A program made the translations under genes and the position numbers. The notes under the pieces are model-generated. The model was not told the DNA's origin. It made no database searches and saw only the letters and a program-made list of their open reading frames with translations. A stretch of 47,749 bases of DNA, taken from positions 206,008-253,756 of the forward strand of contig CP070754.1 in assembly GCA_020348865.1 (NCBI GenBank), read 5' to 3'. Of the stretch, positions 24,351 through 32,107 are shown in pieces (the first letter of the stretch is position 1; every line of letters begins with the position of its first letter). This stretch comes from Candidatus Bathyarchaeota archaeon. Lineage in GTDB: Archaea > Thermoproteota > Bathyarchaeia > Bathyarchaeales > Bathyarchaeaceae.

Positions 24351-25610
24351 TTGGAATTTTCTCAAGAAACTCAAGTAGGACGCGTCTCAACAACCCTTCT
24401 AGTAGCCATTCTAGTAACAATTACTATGGTCAGCCTATTTGCGGTGGGGTTGTGGGGCTATTCAATGGGTTGCTCAACCATTCTAGAAGAAATCGATAGC
24501 CTCCAAAACCAGATTTCAACACTTCAAGAACAGATCTCCAATCTCCAGCCTACGCAGAACGCCACTTACCAAGATATCTTTCAGAATATCACCTATTTCC
24601 TAGGAGAAAACGTTTCACTTCCCCAACTATACGAGCAGGTTATAGAATCTGTAGTGATAATCCGAGGTACAATAGTGGAGTACAGCTTTTTTGGACAGCC
24701 TTACTACACGCAGGTTCAAGGATCAGGGTTTGTCTACAACTTCTCAGGACAGATGGTAATAATCACGAATTATCATGTGATGAGTGACGCAGTTGACATC
24801 TCCATTACTTTCGCAAATGGAAACGGATACGCTGCAACCGCTTTAGGTTCAGACCCGTACGCAGATCTTGCGGTGCTTTCAACAGATGCTCCACAAAACG
24901 AATACAAACCCCTGGAAATAACCAACTCGTCAATCTTGGAAGTCGGTGATCCAGTAATAGTCGTCGGCAACCCTTACGGTCTGGCTGGGTCATTGAGTGT
25001 AGGTATAGTGAGTGCCATTGGCAGAACAATAACTGAAGATATGACAAGTGGGTATCCTATCGCCAACGTTATTCAAACAACTGCTCCATTGAATCCAGGT
25101 AACTCGGGAGGTCCACTCCTAAACTATCTTGGTCAAGTTGTAGGAATAACTACCGCAATCGTAGAGGATTCCCAAGGAGTGGGTTTCGCAATCCCCTCTA
25201 ACACAGTCATGCGCGAGATTGGGTCTCTCGTCACTGAGGGCGCCTACAACAAACATCCTTGGCTAGGCGTAACAGGAATAGACATGACCTACGAAATCGC
25301 AAGAGAAATGAGCACTCAGATCACGTACGGCTGGTTAATTGACCAGGTTATAAGCGGAGGACCAGCCGATGAAGCAGATTTGCAGGGCGGATCACAACAG
25401 ATCCAGATTTCAGGGACATGGATAACAATCGGAGGTGACATCATAATAGCAATCAACGAAGCTAGAATCACGAACATAGATGACCTCTCAGCCTACCTAG
25501 AAGAGTACACTTCACAAGGACAAACAATCGACGTATCAATAGTAAGAAACAACCAGACAATGACTATTGCAGTTGAGCTAGGAACACGACCACCCCCAAG
25601 CCCGCCGTGA
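24351..25610 (+). CDS. HtrA/DegP-type trypsin-like serine protease with PDZ domain
   Basis: 419 residues. N-terminal TM at about 14-38, a coiled coil (EEIDSLQNQISTLQEQISNL), then a chymotrypsin-fold protease domain with triad H142 (TNYHVM), D172 (ADLAVL) and S252 (NPGNSGGP). A C-terminal PDZ domain covers about 310-410 (LGVTGIDM start, INEARITNIDDL). The protease would face outside the cytoplasmic membrane and handle misfolded surface proteins. TTG start at 24351 lacks a good SD and may rely on coupling to the preceding mini-ORF. Confidence 0.92.
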   Translation: MEFSQETQVGRVSTTLLVAILVTITMVSLFAVGLWGYSMGCSTILEEIDSLQNQISTLQEQISNLQPTQNATYQDIFQNITYFLGENVSLPQLYEQVIESVVIIRGTIVEYSFFGQPYYTQVQGSGFVYNFSGQMVIITNYHVMSDAVDISITFANGNGYAATALGSDPYADLAVLSTDAPQNEYKPLEITNSSILEVGDPVIVVGNPYGLAGSLSVGIVSAIGRTITEDMTSGYPIANVIQTTAPLNPGNSGGPLLNYLGQVVGITTAIVEDSQGVGFAIPSNTVMREIGSLVTEGAYNKHPWLGVTGIDMTYEIAREMSTQITYGWLIDQVISGGPADEADLQGGSQQIQISGTWITIGGDIIIAINEARITNIDDLSAYLEEYTSQGQTIDVSIVRNNQTMTIAVELGTRPPPSPP

Positions 25611-25747
25611 CTCTATATTAGATAAGTTGGGTCTCTGCCAGATTAGATCAATCGTCTCTCTGGTTTCAAACGTGTAGAAATGGTAATGAAAAGAGTAGGT
25701 GACTAGACGCGCTTCTTGCCTATATATTGGCACGTGAGTGGACCTGT

Positions 25748-26308
25748 TTAGCTTTCATCAGAATTGATCCGATCTCCAAGCTTGTAGAAATTGAAGTCTC
25801 CACCTGTGGCCCAGATGATTGGATGAACTTTTCTCATGTCAAGCTTACCATTTGTGAGACATTTTGAGTCAACGTATGATTGGACGACTCTACCAATAAT
25901 TCCTTCGTTGGGGTCGTAGTCAAGGATTTCAGTTACTTCACACTCCACATTTATGGGACACTGACGAATCATTGGAGCAGTTTCAAGCTTCCCATAAAAT
26001 GTGTCGAAGAGAGCCCCTTTGTCGAAGTTTCGACCGGATTTGCTTCCACAGATATTTGTTTCAGCTAGGAGATTTTCTGAAGGGATGTTCACGCTAAACG
26101 TTTTGTTCTCGTGAATTCCGGTTCGTGTATGCCGTTTCTTATACAAACTGAAGAAAATGTATCTTCCAAAGTCAAAAGGTGAGATGTATCCAATTACAAG
26201 GTAGTTTGGATGGCCGTTGACCAATGCTCCAACCAGAATTATGGGTAGTGGGCTCAGAAGATTACCTTCAAGCTCCTTTTTGATTGATTTCACCTTACTC
26301 ATTTGCAT
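25748..26308 (-). CDS. Flavin reductase-like FMN-binding protein
   Basis: 186 residues of the flavin reductase/NTAB split-barrel family. Visible are LSPLPIILVGALVNG at the start of the barrel, IGYISPFDFGRYIFFSL, FSVNIPSENLLAETNICG (flavin phosphate region) and a conserved closing WATGGDFNFYKLGD. ATG 26308 or 26302 (GGTGA 6 nt before the latter). Same strand as the arsM operon and 124 bp downstream, so possibly read from it, though the gap is large. It lacks the Cys-Cys pair of the arsM operon proteins. Confidence 0.82.
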   Translation of the reverse strand: MQMSKVKSIKKELEGNLLSPLPIILVGALVNGHPNYLVIGYISPFDFGRYIFFSLYKKRHTRTGIHENKTFSVNIPSENLLAETNICGSKSGRNFDKGALFDTFYGKLETAPMIRQCPINVECEVTEILDYDPNEGIIGRVVQSYVDSKCLTNGKLDMRKVHPIIWATGGDFNFYKLGDRINSDES

Positions 26309-26432
26309 TCACCATGGACGTAGCTCTAATTGGAGTCATATGAATAATCCCATTAATGGATGCAATGCTTGTGAAGAAATAGGGAAATAGAATTGTGCAT
26401 GTTTCAGATTCAACAAATGAATCACTCACTGC

Positions 26433-26528
26433 TCAACAACAGCTAGTCTCTTTCTTTTCAGTGTCACAGCAGCTTGATTGCTGTTTTCCGGGTTTCTCTG
26501 CTTTCTTTCCTATCTTTTTGTCATCCAC
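26433..26528 (-). CDS. 31-residue protein with two vicinal Cys pairs, in the arsM operon
   Basis: Frame on the minus strand: GTG start at 26526-26528, preceded by AGGAGGTGA that overlaps the arsM stop codon, and a TGA stop at 26433-26435. The product is a Lys-rich N-terminal half followed by SSCCDTEKKETSCC, with Cys at 20, 21, 30 and 31. It starts 12 nt after arsM, and the SD is one of the best in the window, so it is very likely translated. I know no named family. Vicinal dithiols bind As(III), so a chaperone or scavenger for arsenite feeding ArsM is plausible; this is inference. Confidence 0.7.
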   Translation of the reverse strand: MDDKKIGKKAEKPGKQQSSCCDTEKKETSCC

Positions 26529-26540
26529 TATTCTCACCTC

Positions 26541-27374
26541 CTAATGCTGTATTCGTGTTTGTGTTTGTTTCTCTATGTCTTTTGTACGTCTCATTTGCTT
26601 GAACGCTCTGACTTGAACGCTCTTTATTTGCGTCTGCGAACAGCAATTGTTGAATGCTTTTTCCGAAACGACTTCGACGTTTTTGAACCCAGCTCTCCTT
26701 ATGGTTTTCAGATACTGGTTCTTTTCCAGGGCGCCTGCTACACAGCCTGCCCATGCCTTGAAGCTGTTCCTGACAGATTCAGGTAATTCGCCCTCTGTAA
26801 CCAGGTCGGAAATCATTAGCCTTCCACCGGGTTTCAGAACTCTGTATGCCTCTTGAAACACCTTTTCTTTGTCAGGGGATAGATTGATTACACAGTTGCT
26901 GACTATGACATCGACGGATTTGTCTTCGATTGGAAGATTTTCTATTTCTCCCAGTTTGAACTCCACGTTTTTGTATCCATATCTAGAAGCTGTGGCTTTT
27001 GCTTTCTGAACCATCTCTTCAGTCATGTCAACGCCAATAGCTTTGCCCTTTGGTCCAATCTTTTTTGCTGCCAAGAAGACATCGAACCCACCACCTGAGC
27101 CCAGATCCAGAATTGTTTCTCCTTTTTTTAGACTAACTAAAGCCGTAGGATTTCCGCAACCTAGACCCATATTGGAAGATTCTGGAATGTTCGTCAAATC
27201 TTCCTCCGAATACCCCATTATTCTGGCTGCGCCTGCGTGTTCACGCGTCGAAGAACCGCAGCAAGATCTTCGGGTTTGAGCTATCTCACCATATCTTTTT
27301 CTCACGAATTCTTTGATTTCTTTTTCCGAGTGTTTTCTTTCAGGGCTTTTCATACACTGTCGCTTCCTAGTCAT
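26541..27374 (-). CDS. arsM: Arsenite methyltransferase
   Basis: 277 residues; transfers methyl groups from SAM to As(III) in the cytoplasm. SAM motifs are ILDLGSGGGFDVF and GVDMTEEMV. The three cysteines required in characterised ArsM are present as C73 (LGCGNP), C161 (SNCVINLSPDKE) and C211 (AGCVAGAL). Further Cys pairs are C38-C39 (RSCCGSS) and C244-C245 (NNCCSQ). The start at ATG 27374 overlaps the upstream protease gene by 8 nt; ATG 27353 is an alternative. Third gene of a minus-strand operon, followed by a 31-residue Cys-Cys protein. Confidence 0.93.
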   Translation of the reverse strand: MTRKRQCMKSPERKHSEKEIKEFVRKRYGEIAQTRRSCCGSSTREHAGAARIMGYSEEDLTNIPESSNMGLGCGNPTALVSLKKGETILDLGSGGGFDVFLAAKKIGPKGKAIGVDMTEEMVQKAKATASRYGYKNVEFKLGEIENLPIEDKSVDVIVSNCVINLSPDKEKVFQEAYRVLKPGGRLMISDLVTEGELPESVRNSFKAWAGCVAGALEKNQYLKTIRRAGFKNVEVVSEKAFNNCCSQTQIKSVQVRAFKQMRRTKDIEKQTQTRIQH

Positions 27375-28179
27375 TTCTGGCTACACGTTCAAACGATATT
27401 TCTTGTTTGGGGTAGTTGATGGTAACTCGATAGTCTTTCATGAAGGTATATCCAATTACACCATTCACGAACGTTCCTATCCCCTTTGAGAGTTGTGTTA
27501 GGTCATGGAGTCCCACATCAACATTCTCTGATATAACATCACCCAATTGCATAGACTCAACTTTCGCCAGAGTCATTACAGCCCCAGCAAAGGATCCGCT
27601 TAATGCTCTCCTTTGACCCGACGCTTTCTCATAGAGACCAAGCGCCTTGCTCGTGTGCCCTGTTATCGTTGTTAGACTAGCTCCTGTGTCAACTAAGAAG
27701 TCATAAGGACCTTTACGATTCACTGCAGCTTCAACAACGATAAAAGGCGCGTGACTAGCAAATCTAAACTTCACTCTCCTTTCTTCTACCACCGTTGAGT
27801 TTCCGAAGCATATTTCCTGTTTAGGATAGTCAATAATGACTTTGCAGTTTCTCAAGAGTGAAGCCCCGATTATGCCGTCAATACGTGTGCCAACTTCTTC
27901 CGAGATTGTTAAAAGGTTTCCTGGCACAACTGAGACATCTTTTGCTTCAACGTTATCGACCTCTATAGACTCAACTCGCATCAGAGCTGAAGAACAGCAA
28001 CCTTTAGAACCTCTTTCTGAGTCAGAAAGTTTCCCTTGAAAGCCTATTGTTCCAATCGTCTCCTTTGCGATGACAGTTACACTAGACCCAGTATCGACCA
28101 AAAATCTTAAAGGCCCTTTGCTGTTTACCCTGGCCTCAACTATGACTACAGGCGCTTTCTCAGCCAACTCAAATCTCAC
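27367..28179 (-). CDS. Two-lobed retropepsin-like aspartic protease
   Basis: 270 residues built from two homologous halves. Each half has a catalytic FLVDTG(S/A)S motif, D29 in the first and D164 in the second, a hydrophobic-hydrophobic-Gly element (DGIIGASLL and NGVIGYTFM) and the closing YPKQEI. Such motifs are those of retroviral-type (gag-asp) proteases, which normally dimerise; here one chain supplies both aspartates. No signal peptide, so it is likely cytoplasmic. A Cys pair lies at 61-62 (GCCSSA) in the first half only. GTG start with GGAGG upstream; 8-nt overlap with arsM. The substrate is unknown. Confidence 0.85.
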   Translation of the reverse strand: MRFELAEKAPVVIVEARVNSKGPLRFLVDTGSSVTVIAKETIGTIGFQGKLSDSERGSKGCCSSALMRVESIEVDNVEAKDVSVVPGNLLTISEEVGTRIDGIIGASLLRNCKVIIDYPKQEICFGNSTVVEERRVKFRFASHAPFIVVEAAVNRKGPYDFLVDTGASLTTITGHTSKALGLYEKASGQRRALSGSFAGAVMTLAKVESMQLGDVISENVDVGLHDLTQLSKGIGTFVNGVIGYTFMKDYRVTINYPKQEISFERVARND

Positions 28180-28218
28180 CGTTTCTGCCCTCCATTTTCA
28201 TACCTTGTCAAAGGGGAT

Positions 28219-28812
28219 TCAGGAGAGGTCAATTGGGTTCCCATATGTTTCATCAAAGCAGAGTTCTTGAAGGCTTTTTCTTGGTCTAGGCTGGGGCGTC
28301 TCTCCTGGGATCCCTAGAGCCACCAGTACAATGATGTGCATGTGCTCAGGTATTCTCAAGGCAGTTCTGACTTCATCAATCCATTCTTCTGGCCGCGACT
28401 CATAATTGGCAATCCAACAGGTTCCGTAACCCAACGCTGTCGCCGCCAATACTAGATGTTCGGTCGCAATCAGAGGATCTCTTGTGGTCCAAGTTGCGCG
28501 GGGGCAACATGAAACGCTGGAATCGCCCAACACAACAATGATTGCGTTCGCGTTGGCGATAAATGGTTGCGTGAGAAACGTGCGACCTTGAAACCGAGGT
28601 TTTGCAAGGAGCTCCTTCACTTTCTGATTTCGAATAATTATGAACCGCCAAGGCTGGCTGTTTTCCGCAGATGGTGCAAGTCGAGCAGCTTCGAAAATCT
28701 TCTTGAAATCTTCTTTTGGAATGTCATGCGGTTTATATTTCCGAATAGATCGCCTTCGCCTAACCACTTCGAAGAAGCTCTCTGCTACATCTGGTCTTGC
28801 ATGTTGTCTCAT
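28219..28812 (-). CDS. Nitroreductase-family protein
   Basis: 197 residues, FMN-dependent oxidoreductase fold. RRRRSIRKYKPHDIP and EAARLAPSAENSQPWRF are the N-terminal FMN-binding signature and LGYGTCWIANYESR the C-terminal one. A vicinal Cys pair (C102-C103, SVSCCPRATW) sits in a loop where relatives have no such motif that I recall. First gene of the minus-strand arsM operon, with GGTGA 5 nt before ATG 28812. The leader begins in a 20-bp dyad shared with the divergent TrmB gene. It might reduce a metalloid or thiol-linked substrate; this is not shown. Confidence 0.87.
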   Translation of the reverse strand: MRQHARPDVAESFFEVVRRRRSIRKYKPHDIPKEDFKKIFEAARLAPSAENSQPWRFIIIRNQKVKELLAKPRFQGRTFLTQPFIANANAIIVVLGDSSVSCCPRATWTTRDPLIATEHLVLAATALGYGTCWIANYESRPEEWIDEVRTALRIPEHMHIIVLVALGIPGETPQPRPRKSLQELCFDETYGNPIDLS

Positions 28813-28832
28813 TCATTCACCGCATCATGTTT

Positions 28833-28852
28833 CTACAACCAATTGGTAGTAG
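28833..28852. promoter_or_regulatory. 20-bp near-perfect dyad, candidate operator of the TrmB/nitroreductase intergenic region
   Basis: CTAC-a-ACCAATTGGT-a-GTAG: nine of ten positions are symmetric. It overlaps the expected nitroreductase transcription start and lies just upstream of the TATA element of the regulator gene, so one bound dimer could control both. Confidence 0.55.
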
Positions 28853-28857
28853 AAAGA

Positions 28858-28866
28858 CATATAAAC
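28858..28866. promoter_or_regulatory. TATA-like element usable in both directions
   Basis: CATATAAAC on plus (25 nt before an expected start near 28890 of the regulator) and gTTTATATG on minus (25 nt before about 28836 for the nitroreductase operon). Confidence 0.45.
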
Positions 28867-28905
28867 TTTCTCTGATGTAGTCTTATCAGAAAGAGGAAGA
28901 AGAAC

Positions 28906-29667
28906 GTGGAAAGAATCAACCCGTCTGTCAAGGAGAATCTCGTATCCGAACTTAAGGCTCTGGGTGTTTCAACCAACGCGTCCAAAGCGTATCTAACACT
29001 TCTATCTAAACCATCAACGCCAGCCAGCGTTCTGTGCAACGAGACTGGGATACCTGACTCGAAGATATATTACGCTTTGACTGAGCTCTCAAAAAGAGGG
29101 ATGATAATCGTTCAAGAGGGAACACCCAATATCTACAGACCTTTGCATCCAAAAGAAGCCATAAAAAACCTGAAACAGCAACTTGTGGAGAGCCTGAACG
29201 AAAAAATGGCGCGAGCGGACAATTTTGCAGATTTGCTCTCACCAATCTTCGAAAGCTCTGAAAGCAAGGAAGAAATCAAATTAGCCTATGTAATTCGCGG
29301 ACGGAGAGGAATAGTCCAAAAGATGAAAGATTTGATAAGCTCTGCGAAAGAAAAAGCCGTGATCTTCATTTCCGAAAAAGACCTGTTGCATGAACTAGGA
29401 TCTTCAATTGTAAAAGCAAACAGGAATATTCAAACACAGCTTGCTATCACCAGAAACCTCCTAAAGACAGCAAACCTAGAAGAGTTTGGGCCAACAAGGA
29501 TATTGACATGCCCCGTTAATATCGTAATATCTGACATGAAGATGCTGATAACCGTCTCAAGCTGGAAGAGCGAAATCGCAATAATGACTAATGATGAGGC
29601 TCTGATGACAATATCGAGAGAATACTACGACAATCCAAGATGCTGCAAAAGCGTTGGTTGGACATAA
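28906..29667 (+). CDS. TrmB-family transcriptional regulator with C-terminal Cys pair
   Basis: 253 residues. The N-terminal winged helix (ALGVSTNASKAYLTLLSKPS, SVLCNETGIPDSKIYYALTELSKRG) and the coiled region (PKEAIKNLKQQLVESLNEKM) are of TrmB type. The rest, about 110-245, is the phospholipase-D-like effector domain of the family. It ends PRCCKSVGWT with a vicinal pair at C246-C247. GTG start with GAGG 9 nt upstream. Divergent from the nitroreductase-protease-arsM operon and sharing a dyad, so it is the likely regulator; the Cys pair could sense As(III). Confidence 0.85.
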   Translation: MERINPSVKENLVSELKALGVSTNASKAYLTLLSKPSTPASVLCNETGIPDSKIYYALTELSKRGMIIVQEGTPNIYRPLHPKEAIKNLKQQLVESLNEKMARADNFADLLSPIFESSESKEEIKLAYVIRGRRGIVQKMKDLISSAKEKAVIFISEKDLLHELGSSIVKANRNIQTQLAITRNLLKTANLEEFGPTRILTCPVNIVISDMKMLITVSSWKSEIAIMTNDEALMTISREYYDNPRCCKSVGWT

Positions 29668-29892
29668 AGGCAGGATATTACACACGCATACAAAAATGTG
29701 GCCTATAGAAACGCGGGCTTTCAAATCGCGGTTTACATGGTAGTCACAATCAGTGAGTACAAAATGTGCGTTCCCTTCTTTAGTTTCGAACGTAACTCCA
29801 TATCAAAGTGAGCAGGGATTCGAATCTCTGAACGTGCATGTAGGTTATGGGAAATATGTTACAACCTTGGAATCCAAAAGAAGGAGTTTAGT

Positions 29893-31980
29893 ATGAGTAG
29901 AAATCTCGGAAAAAAGTGCAAACCAACGATAAAAGATATGTTTCGGATGCCAATCGTCGGCGGAGGAATGATAAGCCCCAATGGAGACAAGATAATCTAT
30001 CTTCTGGGATATATTGACAATTTTAGAGACAACGAGTTCGAAATATACTCTTACCTCTATGATGTTCAAGCAGACCAAACCTTTCAATTCACAAAGACAA
30101 GCATGGTTTCCAAGGTCAGATGGTTGGACAATCGATCATTGGCCCTTTTGAAACCTGTAGACAACACTGGCTTTCAGATACATGTCTTCGATGGACTGGT
30201 TGGTGAAGGCCGGCAGATTACTGGTCACCCAGGAGGGATAGAGATTTTCGAGCCCTTCGGCAAAGGTTTTGTTTATATCGCAAAAAAGGCAACGAAGAAT
30301 AAAGCTACTCGAGAAAACAAGTACGGAACCTTCATCAATGTGGAGGAAGAAGAAAGCTCTTCTGCTCTATACTACGTAGACAAAGAGAAGACTCTTGAGC
30401 ACAAGCAGGATCTACAACATTCTAACAACAGAAAGAGCAAGCTATCCGAATCCACTGTAGAGCTAAGCAGACTGTTTGAAGAACCAGTGAAAATTGAATC
30501 CATCATTCCTTCACCCAAAAACAACGCGGTCTTCATCAATTGCCGTAGCAGAGACGATGGATTCTATCAGAGGGACACTTATTGTTTCAGAATCCTATTT
30601 GACCCTCAAACCAGCTTTAACACTGACGACATATGCACTTCTCCCGTGGGAAAGCTGACGCAATTGGCTCTTCCGAAGGGCGCTCGAATCAAAGCTATTT
30701 CCCCGGATGAGACTAAGCTGCTCATTTCCCACAAAGAAGAGGGTATTGGAGAGAATATTCAATCAGACTTGTGGATTCTCGACTTAACCTCCACTCAAGA
30801 GCTGTCAGAAAGCCTAGAGCTACAGAAACACATGCATTGTATCACGCAAAACCTCGACCAAGAGCCTTTGAACGTCTATTGGACAAGAATAGGGATTCTC
30901 GTGAGTTACTGGAGTGGAAGCACCTGCGAAATAGCAAAGCTTTCAGAAATGGGGGAAATCGAAGTGTGGGATACACAGGGTCTTTCACCCTTATACTATT
31001 TCTTCGCAAATAATCATGGTCAAATCTGTTTCCCTGGTGCTTCATCAACCACGATTGCTGAGTTGTATTTCGGACTTCCTAAATCTAACGGTTGGAACCT
31101 TAAGAAAATCACTAGATTCAATGAACAGTTTGCCACCTGGGATTTTGGAACTGCAGAATCGATAAAGTGGAAGAGCAAGGATGGAACTGAAATAGAGGGA
31201 ATTCTGCGGAAACCATCAAACTTCGATCCACAGAAAAAATACCCTCTGCTATTCAACGTTCATGGTGGTCCTGCAGCAGTTTCACCATATATTTTGCTGG
31301 ACAATAACAATAGGTATTTCTACCCAACGGTACAACTACTCAACAGGGACATTCTAATTCTTGAACCAAATTATCGAGGGTCCTTAGGAAGAGGGCAATC
31401 CTTCTTGAAACTGAATTTCAACAATCTAGGGATAGGGGATATGTGGGATCTCGAGTCTGCAATAGATCATCTGGTTGCACAAGGGTTCGTAGACGAAAAT
31501 AAGATCGGATCGATGGGATGGAGTCAAGGTGGCTACATCAGTGCGTTTGTAGCAATGCATTCAACCCGTTTCAAAGCAGTCAGCGCAGGCGCAGCTCTTT
31601 GCAGCTGGAGAACATATTTCGCCGGTTCTGATGAGCGACAATCTATCCTCCTTTCTGGTGACCCATACACCAACAGGGAGATGTTCGAAAAGACAGCTCC
31701 AATAAGTGCGATAAACAAAGCCAAAACGCCTATACTATTTCAACATGGTGAAAAAGATCAAAGAGTTCCAGTAGTAAGTGCTATGGAAATGTATAGAGCT
31801 CTGAAAGCCAGAAGGGTTGAAACACGTCTAATAGTCTTCCCTGGAATGGGTCATGGAATTCTCAAGCCTCGTGAAAGCTACGCTCTCATGGTTCAGAACT
31901 ACCGTTGGTTTGCATATTTTTTCCTAGGCGAAGAGTTAGATCTCCTTATGGATGACAAAGGCGAAACAGTACAGCACTGA
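29893..31980 (+). CDS. S9 prolyl oligopeptidase/acylaminoacyl peptidase
   Basis: 695-residue serine peptidase. The N-terminal about 400 residues form a beta-propeller and the C-terminal part an alpha/beta hydrolase. Motifs are FNVHGGPAA (oxyanion region), nucleophile Ser in GSMGWSQGGY, Asp in QHGEKDQRVP and His in GMGHGIL. It cleaves short peptides in the cytoplasm. ATG with AAGGAG 6 nt upstream. No signal peptide. Monocistronic as far as can be seen. Confidence 0.92.
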   Translation: MSRNLGKKCKPTIKDMFRMPIVGGGMISPNGDKIIYLLGYIDNFRDNEFEIYSYLYDVQADQTFQFTKTSMVSKVRWLDNRSLALLKPVDNTGFQIHVFDGLVGEGRQITGHPGGIEIFEPFGKGFVYIAKKATKNKATRENKYGTFINVEEEESSSALYYVDKEKTLEHKQDLQHSNNRKSKLSESTVELSRLFEEPVKIESIIPSPKNNAVFINCRSRDDGFYQRDTYCFRILFDPQTSFNTDDICTSPVGKLTQLALPKGARIKAISPDETKLLISHKEEGIGENIQSDLWILDLTSTQELSESLELQKHMHCITQNLDQEPLNVYWTRIGILVSYWSGSTCEIAKLSEMGEIEVWDTQGLSPLYYFFANNHGQICFPGASSTTIAELYFGLPKSNGWNLKKITRFNEQFATWDFGTAESIKWKSKDGTEIEGILRKPSNFDPQKKYPLLFNVHGGPAAVSPYILLDNNNRYFYPTVQLLNRDILILEPNYRGSLGRGQSFLKLNFNNLGIGDMWDLESAIDHLVAQGFVDENKIGSMGWSQGGYISAFVAMHSTRFKAVSAGAALCSWRTYFAGSDERQSILLSGDPYTNREMFEKTAPISAINKAKTPILFQHGEKDQRVPVVSAMEMYRALKARRVETRLIVFPGMGHGILKPRESYALMVQNYRWFAYFFLGEELDLLMDDKGETVQH

Positions 31981-32107
31981 AGAAGGGAAGAATCACTACA
32001 ATCGGCAACGCAAAGAGAATCGTCGAAGTTGGTTGATTCTTGTCAGTCGAAGCGGCCGAATCTCAATTATGCTGTACTGGCAAGTGTCGATATTGCCGAC
32101 CACGGGT

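Noticed and set aside
28906-29667. ArsR-type arsenic repressor
   Set aside because: The fold order is TrmB-type (winged helix, coiled region, PLD-like domain), and no ELCVCDL-type ArsR site is present.
29812-29830. GGGATTCGAATCTCT, similar to a tRNA T arm
   Set aside because: No acceptor, D or anticodon arms can be drawn around it on either strand.
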